A stretch of 64,000 nucleotides of DNA from Paracoccaceae bacterium (GCA_902602765.1 CACKSH010000006.1:1-64000), one strand, 5' to 3'; positions 16,194-25,435 are shown, counted from the stretch's first letter. Program-made: numbers and translations. Notes: generated by a model from the sequence alone, not told the origin.

Positions 16194-17496
16194 GGGTTTA
16201 TTAATATCAGCCCCTAGTTCAGGGACAGGAAAGACTACGGTAACTCTTGGACTATTGCGGGCTCTCCGTAATAGAGGTTTCACAGTACAGCCATTTAAAA
16301 GTGGTCCTGATTATATTGACCCAGCTTTTCATAGATTTGCGGCAGGAAGACCTTCTTTTAATTTGGATACATGGGCCATGGGCTCTGGTTCTTTGAGGTC
16401 TATAGAGCAGAAAGCTCTTGGGTCCGACATAATTGTAGCGGAAGGATCAATGGGACTTTATGACGGAGTACTTAAACAGGGTGTAACAGGTTTCGGCTCC
16501 AGCGCTGAAACGGCAATGTTTTTTGGATGGCCGGTCATTCTAGTAATTGACGTCAGTGGTCAAGCACAGTCCGCCGCCGCGACGGCTTTGGGTCATTTAC
16601 ACTATAATAGTGAGCTATCGCTGGCAGGGGTAATATTAAATCGAGTTGCCAGTCCACGACATGAACGTTATGTCCGCCGTGGTATGGAAGAGGCTGGGAT
16701 TAACGTTTTGGGTGCTTTACCTCGACGCGGTGATCTGGTTTTGCCTGAAAGGCATTTAGGGTTGGTACAGGCCGTTGAGCATGAGGATTTAGATAAAGCC
16801 ATAGTTGATTATGCTAATTTTGTCGAAGATCATATTGATATAGCTAAATTAGTTGAGTTGGCTAAATCATCTCAGCTCTTAGAACACGAAGATCAATTCA
16901 TGGAGCCACCTGCCCAAAGGATAGCTCTAGCACAAGACGAAGCGTTTTCTTTCACCTACCCACACCTGTTGGAGGGGTGGCATAAAGCTGGGGCAGAGAT
17001 TTATCCGTTTTCGCCTCTTGATGACCAATCCCCAGATCAATTTGCTGACTTGGTTTGGTTGCCCGGGGGGTATCCTGAGTTGCATGCAGCAAAAATAGCT
17101 GGTGCAGATAGATTTCTTACAGGATTGAGAGATCACGCGAAGACAAAGTTTGTCCATGGTGAATGTGGTGGTTATATGGTTCTAGGAAAGTGTTTGGTAG
17201 ATAAGGATGGAGTGAGCCACCAAATGGCTGATTTACTTGGACTTGTTACTAGCTATGAAAAGCGAAAGTTTAATTTGGGCTATCGTAAAGCGTTTCCGAA
17301 ATCACCATTTTTAAAATTTGACCACTCAGATTGCTTGCGTGGCCATGAGTTTCATTATAGCTCTATTTTGGATCAGCCTGATCAACCTTTGTTGGAGATA
17401 ATGGACGCTGATGGAAATAGCCTACCACAAACTGGGTCGCGTCGTGGCAATGTTTCTGGAACATTTTTCCATTTAATTGCGAAGGAAACTAAATGA
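16180..17496 (+). CDS. cobB: Hydrogenobyrinic acid a,c-diamide synthase CobB
   Basis: CobB amidates the a and c side chains with glutamine and ATP before cobalt insertion. It has the P-loop [13 protein letters not shown] near the N-terminus, the switch segment [13 protein letters not shown], and a C-terminal glutaminase domain with the nucleophile in [11 protein letters not shown] and the His in GHEFHYS. The start ATG at 16180 ([12 protein letters not shown]) is chosen over the track start at 16123, which would add 19 residues overlapping CobM. It overlaps cobA by four bases. Confidence 0.95.
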   Translation: MKKHRGLLISAPSSGTGKTTVTLGLLRALRNRGFTVQPFKSGPDYIDPAFHRFAAGRPSFNLDTWAMGSGSLRSIEQKALGSDIIVAEGSMGLYDGVLKQGVTGFGSSAETAMFFGWPVILVIDVSGQAQSAAATALGHLHYNSELSLAGVILNRVASPRHERYVRRGMEEAGINVLGALPRRGDLVLPERHLGLVQAVEHEDLDKAIVDYANFVEDHIDIAKLVELAKSSQLLEHEDQFMEPPAQRIALAQDEAFSFTYPHLLEGWHKAGAEIYPFSPLDDQSPDQFADLVWLPGGYPELHAAKIAGADRFLTGLRDHAKTKFVHGECGGYMVLGKCLVDKDGVSHQMADLLGLVTSYEKRKFNLGYRKAFPKSPFLKFDHSDCLRGHEFHYSSILDQPDQPLLEIMDADGNSLPQTGSRRGNVSGTFFHLIAKETK

Positions 17497-18221
17497 GTGG
17501 TTTCGTTAGCTTTGTTGGTTCAGGCCCTGGAGACCCCGAACTACTAACAGTAAAAGCTGTAAATCGTATTTCTAAGGCTGACGCGGTTTTATTCGATGAT
17601 CTGTCAGCGGGGCCAATTTTGGCGCATGCCAAACCATCAGCTGACCTTGTAGGAGTTGGCAAGCGCGCGGGTCGGAAGTCGCCGAAGCAAAACCATGTTA
17701 GTAAGCTATTAGTTGATTATGCCAAAACTGGAGCGCATGTCGTTCGATTAAAATCTGGTGATAGTGGTTTATTTGGTAGGCTTGAGGAGGAGCAATTGGC
17801 TCTAAGGGAGGCAGGCTTTAAATATGAAATAATCCCAGGAGTATCATCTGCGTCTGCCGCAGCTGCTGCTGCAAATATCCCTTTGACTAGAAGGTTTACT
17901 GCGCGCCGCGTTCAATTTGTAACTGGTCATGATACAAACGGTGACTTGCCTGAAGATCTTAACTTTGCAGCATTAGCCGATCCAGACACTACCACGGTTG
18001 TTTTTATGGGAAAACGTACTTTCGCAAAATTAGTTGAAAAACTAGAAGCTTATGGCCTAGATTTAAAAACGCCAGCTTTGTTGGTAGAATCTGTTTCTAC
18101 TCCGGAGCAGTATATTCGCCGAACAAATATTAAAGAATTGGCAGACATTTTAAAAAATAATGTTGGTTCAAAACCCGCTATAATTATGTATGGCCCACTG
18201 GCAGATTTTACGAATGTTTGA
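17493..18221 (+). CDS. cobA: Uroporphyrinogen-III C-methyltransferase CobA (SUMT)
   Basis: CobA makes precorrin-2 from uroporphyrinogen III, the branch point to corrinoids and siroheme. The 242-aa protein has FVGSGPGDPELLTVKAV, LFDDLSAGPIL, the VVRLKSGDSGLFGRLEEE motif and IIPGVSSASAAAA. It is preceded by cobB with an ATGA overlap. It has no CysG-type dehydrogenase/chelatase domain, as expected for a dedicated cobalamin enzyme. Confidence 0.95.
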   Translation: MSGFVSFVGSGPGDPELLTVKAVNRISKADAVLFDDLSAGPILAHAKPSADLVGVGKRAGRKSPKQNHVSKLLVDYAKTGAHVVRLKSGDSGLFGRLEEEQLALREAGFKYEIIPGVSSASAAAAAANIPLTRRFTARRVQFVTGHDTNGDLPEDLNFAALADPDTTTVVFMGKRTFAKLVEKLEAYGLDLKTPALLVESVSTPEQYIRRTNIKELADILKNNVGSKPAIIMYGPLADFTNV

Positions 18222-18957
18222 GTTATTTTTGGTAGGCATAGGGACAGGCAACCCTGAGCATATTACAATACAGGCGAGAAGGGCTATAGAGGAAGCTGAC
18301 AGTATTCTTATTCCTTACAAGGGTAGTGAAAAATCTGAACTGGTAGATGTGCGACTAAAGATATGTAAGGAAATTGTTAAAGGTAAAAACACCAAGATTA
18401 TTCAGTTTGATTTGCCTTCAAGAGATTTGTCGTATTCCTACCAAGAGGGGGTTGAGAAATGGCATGACAATGTGGCTAGAGTATGGTCAAGCACCATTCG
18501 AAAAAATTGTTCTGAGGATACTAAAGTTGCTCTTTTAATTTGGGGCGACCCGTCGCTGTACGATAGTTCGCTGCGAATTGCTGAGCGTTTAAGGCCTAAG
18601 CCAAAAATACAAGTATTTGCTGGAATAACATCAATACAGGCTTTAACTGCCGCACATAAAATTCCGATCAATGAAGTTGGCAAGCCGTTCATCGTAACAA
18701 CAGGACGCAATTTACTTGAATGTGGTTTTCCTCAAGGGGTTAAAACTGTTGCAGTTATGCTAGATGGTAAATGCTCTTTTCAATCGCTTCGGGAGTCAAA
18801 GCTATATATTTATTGGGGAGCTTACCTTGGAATGGAAAATGAAATTATTTTAGAAGGTTGGGTTGAGGATGTCTCAAACAAAATCACAGAAATTAGAGCT
18901 GATGCACGCAACTTAAATGGCTGGATAATGGATAGTTACATATTGCAAAAGCGATAA
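18214..18957 (+). CDS. cobF: Precorrin-6A synthase (deacetylating) CobF
   Basis: CobF methylates C-1 and releases acetate, converting precorrin-5 to precorrin-6A; it is specific to the aerobic route. The sequence starts LFLVGIGTGNPEHITIQA and carries IWGDPSLYDSSLRIAERL and ITSIQALTAAHKIP, the typical CobF blocks. The ATG at 18214 gives MFELFLVGIG; the track start eight codons earlier lies further inside cobA. It is the last gene of the riboswitch-led operon and converges on cobD across 33 bases. Confidence 0.95.
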   Translation: MFELFLVGIGTGNPEHITIQARRAIEEADSILIPYKGSEKSELVDVRLKICKEIVKGKNTKIIQFDLPSRDLSYSYQEGVEKWHDNVARVWSSTIRKNCSEDTKVALLIWGDPSLYDSSLRIAERLRPKPKIQVFAGITSIQALTAAHKIPINEVGKPFIVTTGRNLLECGFPQGVKTVAVMLDGKCSFQSLRESKLYIYWGAYLGMENEIILEGWVEDVSNKITEIRADARNLNGWIMDSYILQKR

Positions 18958-18990
18958 ACCATTCGAAAACGATAGTCATTTGATCAAATA

Positions 18991-19932
18991 TCAAATAAAA
19001 ACAGTACCCAAAATAAAAAACAGAAAAATTAGCGCGACGATAGTTCTATGAAACAAACTTAATGCTTTCCCAATAGCGACTGGTGTCGCGTCTGGTGCGC
19101 TCTCATTAAGCCAAGCATCGTTGCTCAAACTATTATTGTAAGCTCTAGGTCCGGATAGCTTTACATTCAGTAGGCGAGCTACCATTCCTTCAGGCCATCC
19201 AGCATTAGGTGATCGATGCAGATTTGCCTCATGACGGAGGCCTCGAATTTTGCCAGGAGCTAAGCCCACAATTGAATATAAAACTGCTGTTAATCTTGCT
19301 GGTATATAGTTGACGACGTCATCAATTTTTGCAGGTATCAGGCCGTAATCTTTGAATCTTGCAGTTTTATAAGCAATCATACTATCTGCCGTATTGATCA
19401 CTTTATAAGCGACCAAACCGGGCAAACCCAAAACGAAACACCAAAATAGTGGCGCAATTACTCCATCTGAAGTATTTTCTGCTAAACTTTCGATGGCACT
19501 TCGACTGATCTCATTTTCGTCTAAATTAGCAGTATTCCGTCCAACGATCATTGATAATTCATATCTTGCTTGTTCAATGTTACGGTTTGAAAGGGGAATA
19601 AGAATATTGGAAATGTGTATATGCATTGATCTAATTGCAAGCCAGGGCCATATCATTATTGCTAATATAAATACTCTTATCCAACCGTCGGAATGTGCAG
19701 AAATGTATTTTTCTATAAAGAACATAAGGATATAGAAAATCGCTATTAAAAAGATTGTTGAACAACCACCAAACAAAACCTTTTGTCTTTTTGACCCATA
19801 GTTAAAATTCTTTTCAAACCATGAAATTGCTTTGCCAATAAAAATAACTGGGTGGCCAATAAAATTTATCAATCTTTTTGGCCAGCCGACGGCGGAATCA
19901 ATACAAATTGCTAAGCAAAGAGCATAGAACAC
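18991..19932 (-). CDS. cobD: Adenosylcobinamide-phosphate synthase CobD (CbiB)
   Basis: The 313-aa integral membrane protein links an aminopropanol (phosphate) group to adenosylcobyric acid. Family signatures are HPVIFIGKAISWFEK near residue 27, ESLAENTSDGVIAPLFW, NTADSMIAYK and the C-terminal LNVKLSGPRAYN. Several hydrophobic helices are visible (residues about 55-75, 90-105, 160-180, 290-313). It is transcribed toward cobF on the opposite strand and appears to be a single-gene unit. The partner cobC, usually adjacent, is absent. Confidence 0.94.
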   Translation of the reverse strand: MFYALCLAICIDSAVGWPKRLINFIGHPVIFIGKAISWFEKNFNYGSKRQKVLFGGCSTIFLIAIFYILMFFIEKYISAHSDGWIRVFILAIMIWPWLAIRSMHIHISNILIPLSNRNIEQARYELSMIVGRNTANLDENEISRSAIESLAENTSDGVIAPLFWCFVLGLPGLVAYKVINTADSMIAYKTARFKDYGLIPAKIDDVVNYIPARLTAVLYSIVGLAPGKIRGLRHEANLHRSPNAGWPEGMVARLLNVKLSGPRAYNNSLSNDAWLNESAPDATPVAIGKALSLFHRTIVALIFLFFILGTVFI

Positions 19933-20150
19933 TATAAATTTTCCTATTCTACTTTTGTAAAGAATATTTGGTAGTTTTTTATCATAATTTGACCGTTCGA
20001 TCCATTATCATGAAAGCCAATTCCTCTGCCTACGGCCTCATAAATAAAAGTATTTTTTGTAAATCATCTAAATGTGGTTTCAAGCTATTGCATTAATACA
20101 AAAGTGTTAATATCCCAAATGACGAATTTACAAAAAAATAGGCTTCTAAA

Positions 20151-21152
20151 ATGTTCGAAACTGTTAATGATTTTCAAGATTCTTTAAATGGTTTAACAAA
20201 ACGAAATGAAGTTTTTTTCAAAGCAGCTTTTGAACGTCAGAAACAGCTTACAAAACCTCCAGGATCTCTTGGAAAACTTGAAGAATACGCTTGCTTTATG
20301 GCTGCTTGGCAAGGCAATGAAAGACCTGAAATAAAACTTGCTCAAGCACTGGTATTTGCTGGCAATCATGGCGTGTGTGACCAAGGCGTGAACCCATTTC
20401 CGCAAGAGGTCACAATGGCAATGGTCGAAAATTTTCGCAATGGGGGTGCTGCGATCAACCAGCTCGCTGCGTACAGTGGTGCCGACTTGGATATAATCCT
20501 GTTATCGGATGGGCAGGCAACTGCAGATATTACTGTTGGTCCCGCCATGAGTGAGCAAGAGTGTCTTGAGGCCATTAATCATGGCGCTGAAGCAGTGAAT
20601 TCAAAATCCGATATTTTATTATTGGGTGAAATGGGAATAGGTAACTCAACAATTTCATCCGCTCTGTGTCTGGGCACATTTGGTGGCCAGGGTTTGGACT
20701 GGGTAGGAGGCGGCACAGGAAGTAATACCGAGGGCATTTTAAAAAAAGCAAAAGTTATAGAGCGTGCTAGAATTAGGAACCAAGAAAGTTTAAATACTCC
20801 ATTCGAAATTTTGATGTCCCTAGGTGGTCGCGAACAGGCTGCAATCTGTGGTGCCTTGGTAGCCGCGAGGTGCCATAGCATACCGGTAATCATTGACGGG
20901 TTTATTGCGTCCTCAGCAATAGCTCCTCTTGTATCTGTAGATCAAATTTATGATAACGTTATATTTGCCCATCAAAGTGCTGAGGCGGGTCATAGCAGGT
21001 TACTTAGTAAATTGGGAAAAGTACCAATGTTTGACTTAGGTATGCGTTTGGGAGAGGGGTCAGGGGCTGCTTTAGCGTTGAGTATCGTTAGAGCGTCTCT
21101 TGCATGTCACAATGGTATGGCAACTTTTGCTGAAGCGGGTATCGGAGAGTGA
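20151..21152 (+). CDS. cobT: Nicotinate-nucleotide-dimethylbenzimidazole phosphoribosyltransferase
   Basis: This enzyme (CobT in enterics, CobU in Pseudomonas nomenclature) activates dimethylbenzimidazole to alpha-ribazole phosphate for the lower ligand. Motifs: KPPGSLGKLEE near residue 38, VFAGNHGVCDQGVNPFPQEVT, GEMGIGNSTISSAL, LDWVGGGTGSN, and the C-terminal GMATFAEAGIGE with the catalytic Glu region. At 333 aa it is full length. It stands alone on the plus strand, diverging from cobD, with no riboswitch seen in the 218 bases upstream. cobV (cobalamin synthase) and cobP are not adjacent. Confidence 0.95.
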   Translation: MFETVNDFQDSLNGLTKRNEVFFKAAFERQKQLTKPPGSLGKLEEYACFMAAWQGNERPEIKLAQALVFAGNHGVCDQGVNPFPQEVTMAMVENFRNGGAAINQLAAYSGADLDIILLSDGQATADITVGPAMSEQECLEAINHGAEAVNSKSDILLLGEMGIGNSTISSALCLGTFGGQGLDWVGGGTGSNTEGILKKAKVIERARIRNQESLNTPFEILMSLGGREQAAICGALVAARCHSIPVIIDGFIASSAIAPLVSVDQIYDNVIFAHQSAEAGHSRLLSKLGKVPMFDLGMRLGEGSGAALALSIVRASLACHNGMATFAEAGIGE

Positions 21153-21218
21153 AAAGAATATTTGCCAATATTAATTTTATTGTAATTTCTTAACTTTGAT
21201 CTGCACCAAATATTAACA

Positions 21219-21944
21219 TTATTCGAGTATTTTCGTAATGAATATATTTAGTATAATCCAATAAATAAGGGCACAAATAGTAAGCATCACGGCGATTGTT
21301 CCAAACAAACTTTCGGGAAGAAGGGTCGTCATGAGAGATTCTTGATAGTAGAAAAACCACTGACCTTTATCCGCAAAAAACACTTCATGTAAAATGTGGA
21401 AAACTTTTCTTGCACCAACTAAAAAGACGCCGCCAGTTATCAAAAGTAAGGTTAAGACCATCGAAGATAATGATAAGAAAGTACTTACTGGTTTCCAGAA
21501 ATATTTAGACCGGTTTACCTTGTAATAAAAAGAAAACCCATAGAATGCGATTAAAACAAATGATAAAAATAAAGCTATTTCTGTGGAAGATACGATTAAA
21601 CCACTCACATCTTTGAGATGTATGATCTCATCATTCGTTAGAAATGTATCAATTTTGGCGCCAGAGGGATCAAAATAACTAATTTTTGCCAACCCTTCAC
21701 CGTTAGAGTTAATGCTTGAAACAATTTTTCCAAAAATTCTTTCATGCTCTAAGCTTGATGTTATTTCAAAGTTTTCTTTGTTTCGGTTTTGAGGGGCGTA
21801 TTTTTTGATCTGTTCTTCAATAGCATGGAATTCATACAAGCGGTCGAAGAAAAAATTTGCTGATGAGAGGGTTTTCCATGCCAAAAATAGGCAAATTATA
21901 AATAAGGATATTGATAGTATAGATGTAATAAATATTTTTTTCAT
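21219..21944 (-). CDS. DUF1461 (TIGR01906-like) integral membrane protein
   Basis: The 241-aa protein has four hydrophobic segments (near residues 5-22, 120-140, 155-178 and 210-235). Between the third and fourth lies FHILHEVFFADKGQWFFYYQ followed by LMTTLLPESLFG, which matches the HEIFF...W...LPE signature of DUF1461. The function of the family is unknown. The first half forms an extracytoplasmic loop after one helix. It converges on cobT and is preceded by an AT-rich region; no operon partner is evident. Confidence 0.65.
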   Translation of the reverse strand: MKKIFITSILSISLFIICLFLAWKTLSSANFFFDRLYEFHAIEEQIKKYAPQNRNKENFEITSSLEHERIFGKIVSSINSNGEGLAKISYFDPSGAKIDTFLTNDEIIHLKDVSGLIVSSTEIALFLSFVLIAFYGFSFYYKVNRSKYFWKPVSTFLSLSSMVLTLLLITGGVFLVGARKVFHILHEVFFADKGQWFFYYQESLMTTLLPESLFGTIAVMLTICALIYWIILNIFITKILE

Positions 21945-22252
21945 GGGTATTCCCCGCCACTCATCAATTATTCAATAGTTTGACCGTTCTAAATTATCAA
22001 CTTATTAAAACGTTAAGCGTATAAAATTTCAGTGAAACAAGTATCTTCACTTCAGTAACCAATTTAGGCCATTTGAGTGATTCATTTTTTGCATAAATTG
22101 TTTATTTTCTGATTTATGAATTTTGTATTAATAATTTAATTAGCATTTAGTATACTGAAATATAACACAAATTAAAGTATACCATTGTATTTGTTGACTT
22201 TTTGTAGGTTTGAGCCCTTTTTAATGATATATTCAATGGAAAGGGAATAGCT
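21945..22252. other. AT-rich intergenic region between divergent genes
   Basis: These 308 bases separate the DUF1461 gene from the small 84-aa gene. No ORF with a credible start, RNA motif or strong hairpin was recognised. AGTATAC occurs twice about 24 bases apart (TTAGTATACTG and AAAGTATACCA), which could be paired operator half-sites, but no known regulator motif fits. It must contain two divergent promoters. Confidence 0.4.
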
Positions 22253-22507
22253 ATGACAAAAGCCAATACGACCTTCAATTTGGACATTAGAGATGTAGAA
22301 CTGATTGAGAATGCATTGAATTCTATTATAACGAAGCAGTCCTCAACGATAATCAATTCAGCAGATAATCGAAATGCCAAACCGCAAGACGATTGTCCAG
22401 TAGAAGCTAAAAGTCAGATCGCTGAACTGAGAGATCTGCTGGGGCGTCTACATAACCAAAAAATTTGGTATAGACCGAAGAATGCAGCTACCTACATCGG
22501 TGGATGA
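22253..22507 (+). CDS. Small conserved Rhodobacterales-type protein of unknown function
   Basis: The 84-aa soluble protein begins FNLDIRDVELIENAL after a short N-terminus and ends with LLGRLHNQKIWYRPK...YIGG. I recognise this pattern from small hypothetical proteins common in Rhodobacterales; no function is known. The ribosome binding site AGGGAA lies upstream of the ATG. The gene ends nine bases before the end of the convergent thioesterase gene. Confidence 0.7.
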   Translation: MTKANTTFNLDIRDVELIENALNSIITKQSSTIINSADNRNAKPQDDCPVEAKSQIAELRDLLGRLHNQKIWYRPKNAATYIGG

Positions 22508-22516
22508 TTTTAGTTA

Positions 22517-22981
22517 TTACTGTTGAAGTGATAACTTTCGACTGAAAAATCCCCTGTTGGTATCATCTGATTGTTTCAATAAATCTGTAAATCTGTCGTA
22601 AATAACTCGTGGCATTTCAGTAATTTTAGGTGTTGGAACAGTTTTTACATGCACCTGAAGCATCTCCGACGTAGCTACTTTTTTATCATTTACAAGCATT
22701 TGAGATTGTAGAATAAATTTCTTTTTGTCTGTATCCAAAAGAGTTGTTTTAATTACAAGTTCAGACCCGAGTTTTACCTCGTTTAGATAAAATTTATGAT
22801 CCTCAACAACAAATATTGTGCATCCAGTTCGTGTTCTGTAATTCTCATCAAACCCTACCGCATCTTGGAAATGATCGACTGCATAGCTAAAGGCCAAACC
22901 GTAATATGCGTCTTGCATGTGACTGTTATAGTCTATCCACTCTTCCTGAACATTTATTTTAAATATAAATTGGTTTAACAT
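22517..22981 (-). CDS. Hotdog-fold acyl-CoA thioesterase
   Basis: The 154-aa protein has the hotdog-family start EEWIDYNSHMQDAYYGLAFS, in which the D...N/H..M positions are the usual active-site area of 4-hydroxybenzoyl-CoA thioesterase-like enzymes. This subgroup is often seen beside L-carnitine dehydrogenase genes, but no such gene is present here. The substrate is unknown. It diverges from the bciA-like gene with about 108 bases between starts. Confidence 0.72.
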   Translation of the reverse strand: MLNQFIFKINVQEEWIDYNSHMQDAYYGLAFSYAVDHFQDAVGFDENYRTRTGCTIFVVEDHKFYLNEVKLGSELVIKTTLLDTDKKKFILQSQMLVNDKKVATSEMLQVHVKTVPTPKITEMPRVIYDRFTDLLKQSDDTNRGFFSRKLSLQQ

Positions 22982-23089
22982 TTTAAGAAGCTGTTTCCTT
23001 TGCCAAAATGATAGGTAATATCGACGTCGGAATTTTCAATTTTTATATACACTAGTAGTTAAGTTTACCAAAGAGAGTTAATAAACACA

Positions 23090-24064
23090 GTGACTGATGG
23101 ATCTGCAAAAAGAGTTTTAGTGGCTGGAGCCAGCGGTTATATTGGTAGAGCCGTAGTGGCAGAACTGATTGAGCGTGGTTACTTTGTTTACGTAATAGTC
23201 AGACAAAATACTAAGTTCGCTCAATCTAATTCAAGTAATGTTAATGTTCTTTCAGTGGATATTGATACAAAAGAAGACTGGACGCAGCAATTTCCGAAAG
23301 TTGATGTTGTCATTTCTTGCCTAGCTAGTAGATCTGGCAGAGCAGAAGACGCCAATTACGTCGACTATGGTTTAAACTCCGATCTTTTGCGATTTGCTTG
23401 TAAAACTAAAGTTCAACATTTCATACTTTTATCTGCAATTTGCACTCAAAAGCCAAAACTTGCATTTCAAAATGAAAAATTAAGATTTCAAAACGAATTG
23501 ATTGCTTCGGGTTTAAGGTATTCGATTGTACTACCGACTGCTTTTTTTAAATCATTATCGGGTCAAATAAATCGTATTAAGCAGGGTAAATCTTTTTTAG
23601 TATTCGGATCGGGCCGAGAAACTAGCTCACTTCCTATTTCAGAGACAGATTTGGCAAGATACATTAGCAATTGCATAGTTCAAAAAGAATTTTGGAATAA
23701 ATCGTTACCGGTGGGTGGACCTGGGCCGGTGATTACACCTTTAGATCAAGCAGAAATGATTTTCGAAATATTTAATAGACCAAAAAAAATCAGGCATGTC
23801 TCTCACCGTATATTCGATATACTTATAGCTTTTTTATTACCTGTCTCTGTTTTCTCCAGCAAAATAAAAGATCATATCGAGCTGCTAAAAATAGGTAAAT
23901 ATTATGCTCAAGAGTCTATGCTTCTTTATGATGCTGAGACAGGTTCTTACAGTGCAGAGAAGACGCCACAATATGGTGAAAAATTGCTTTATGAATATTA
24001 CTGTTCGTTGCGCGATGATCCTCACAAAATACCCGATATGGGTTCGCAAAAGCTATTTAGCTGA
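23090..24064 (+). CDS. bciA: BciA-like divinyl (bacterio)chlorophyllide 8-vinyl reductase
   Basis: The 324-aa protein is an atypical SDR/NmrA-type reductase with the NADP-binding motif VAGASGYIGRAVV (residues 11-23). Features shared with BciA are the QNELIASGLRYSIVLPTAFF region, a GKSFLVFGSGRETSSLPISETDLARYI segment, LPVGGPGPVITPLDQAEMIF, and a C-terminal LLYDAETGSYSAEKTPQYG. BciA reduces the 8-vinyl group of divinyl chlorophyllide with NADPH during (bacterio)chlorophyll synthesis. It starts at a GTG with a weak ribosome binding site. No other photosynthesis gene is nearby; in related phototrophs bciA is also outside the main cluster. A generic NmrA-type epimerase is the alternative. Confidence 0.75.
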   Translation: MTDGSAKRVLVAGASGYIGRAVVAELIERGYFVYVIVRQNTKFAQSNSSNVNVLSVDIDTKEDWTQQFPKVDVVISCLASRSGRAEDANYVDYGLNSDLLRFACKTKVQHFILLSAICTQKPKLAFQNEKLRFQNELIASGLRYSIVLPTAFFKSLSGQINRIKQGKSFLVFGSGRETSSLPISETDLARYISNCIVQKEFWNKSLPVGGPGPVITPLDQAEMIFEIFNRPKKIRHVSHRIFDILIAFLLPVSVFSSKIKDHIELLKIGKYYAQESMLLYDAETGSYSAEKTPQYGEKLLYEYYCSLRDDPHKIPDMGSQKLFS

Positions 24065-24283
24065 ATACAATTTTTCAAAGATGATAAAATCTATAGATCC
24101 TCTTCAATATTCTACATTTATTTAAACATTTTTATTTAAGTTAAATTGCTTGCCCTTTTAACAGTCTTCGGTTATTTCACGGTAAGTTTACTAATATCGA
24201 TCGCTGATCCTCATAGGCAGTCTCTCGAATTTGGAAGACTAGATCAACAATGGGTTTACCCCATATGCATAGGAGAAAGATCG
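24065..24283 (+). promoter_or_regulatory. Long leader region of the cold-shock gene
   Basis: About 220 bases separate bciA from the csp start. The ORF track extends the csp ORF 46 codons into it, but those residues are not family-like. Two short stems can be drawn near the start: AGTCT/AGACT and ATGGG-TTTAC-CCCAT, the second ending about 14 bases before the AGGAG ribosome binding site. Structured long leaders are common for cold-shock mRNAs; thermosensing here is inference. Confidence 0.4.
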
Positions 24284-24490
24284 ATGGCTACTGGAACAGT
24301 AAAATGGTTCAACGGAACAAAAGGTTATGGGTTTATCGCCCCAGATGATGGTGATGCAGATATTTTTGTTCATATCTCACAAGTTCAACAATCAGGTCTA
24401 AACGAGCTTCAAGATAATCAAAAAGTGTCTTTTGATGTTGAAGAAGGCCGTAATGGTAAGAACCAAGCTACAAATTTGAAATTAGCTTAG
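24284..24490 (+). CDS. Cold-shock protein, CspA family
   Basis: The 68-aa protein is a single cold-shock domain with RNP1 (KGYGFIAPDD) and RNP2 (DIFVHIS) motifs, binding single-stranded RNA or DNA. The true start is the ATG at 24284, which has AGGAG eight bases upstream and gives the canonical MATGTVKWFN; the track ORF starts 138 bases too early. It converges with the broken transporter gene at 24503. Confidence 0.95.
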   Translation: MATGTVKWFNGTKGYGFIAPDDGDADIFVHISQVQQSGLNELQDNQKVSFDVEEGRNGKNQATNLKLA

Positions 24491-24502
24491 TTTAAGCTGT
24501 TA

Positions 24503-25053
24503 CTACTCTCTTTGTAATATAGCATTTTCCCATTCTTCTAAGAATTTTTGCTTTTTAAATTGATCTAAATAAACCATTAAGGCGGGTCCAAGGCTGATCC
24601 GGTTTATTGTGTTTTCTTCAAACCTGTTGAAGTTTGAAATATATAAATTGTTTTGTAAGCTTGGGTCGTACACCGTTTTTAGGACATGATCGATAAATAA
24701 TTTTGCTGCGCGTTCATTTCTAGAACTTACAGGCAATATCATTGATCGGGACATTACAGTTGTCATATCTGCTGGATAAATGATGTAATATTTATCATTC
24801 AGTGGGTGGTTACTGGCGTAACTACCCAGAACATTATATGCTATATAAATTGTTCCGGAAATAACATCATCTATCATGTCGGAAGAACAACAATATAAAT
24901 TTGTTTCAAGTTGGCCCATGACTTCAGTTAGACGCCAGTAAGTTTCTGTCGCTCTTGCATCCTGAGTTGCAAATAAATAACCCAGCCCAGATTTTCTAAG
25001 ATCATATGTACCCATTCTGCCTTTAAAGCGTTGTGGATTTTCCCTTAATTCCC
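24503..25053 (-). pseudogene. Truncated solute-binding protein (C-terminal remnant)
   Basis: The reading frame lacks a signal peptide and N-terminal lobe. What remains (RMGTYDLRKSGLGYLFATQD, YWRLTEVMGQLETNLYCCSS, YIAYNVLGSYA) resembles the C-terminal part of iron/thiamine-type periplasmic binding proteins that sit beside TctD/TctE two-component genes in this order. The only available start is a TTG within the sequence that also belongs to the neighbouring tctA remnant. Both genes are cut at the same point (about 25,050) in opposite orientation, so a deletion removed both N-terminal halves and whatever lay between. It is unlikely to give a functional transporter component. Confidence 0.7.
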
Positions 25054-25395
25054 TATATTGCAAAAATTCTTACAATTCCAAGGACGTTTCTCATTCCCTT
25101 TATCTTATTTTTTACTCTCATGGGAAGTTACATTGGACAAAACAACTCCACGGAACTTTTAATTTTGGTTGGTCTTGGGGTTTGTGCGACCATCATGCGA
25201 TTTGCTAATTACCCAATGGCACCTTTACTTATTGGTTTCATATTGGGTCGAATGCTTGAGGACAATTTTAGTAGGTCCATGCAACTTTATGATGGTATTA
25301 ATTTTATTATAGAAAGGCCAATGACAATGGTTCTTTTGTTTCTCGCAGCTTTTTTAGTTGTTTTACCTTTTCTTCGGCTAGTCAAATTTAAATAG
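25045..25395 (+). pseudogene. TctA-family permease, C-terminal remnant
   Basis: The frame encodes only the last two or three helices of a tripartite tricarboxylate transporter large permease: IPRTFLIPFILFFTLMGSYI, a second helix with MRFANYPMAPLLIGFILGRMLEDNF (the family GFxLGxxLEexF block) and a final hydrophobic segment. A full TctA is about 500 aa, so roughly 390 residues are missing. The 5 prime break coincides with the break in the oppositely oriented binding-protein remnant. TctB and TctC genes are absent. Confidence 0.78.
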
Positions 25396-25435
25396 TCCAA
25401 TTAACTTTTCGAATTAAGCTAAAAATAGTTGGAGA

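Noticed and set aside
22147-22380. 77-aa minus-strand ORF overlapping the small conserved gene
   Set aside because: The plus-strand 84-aa frame has a ribosome binding site and a family-like ending; the minus frame has neither.
24146-24283. N-terminal extension of the cold-shock ORF
   Set aside because: The 46 extra residues are not conserved in the family, and the ATG at 24284 has an AGGAG at correct spacing.
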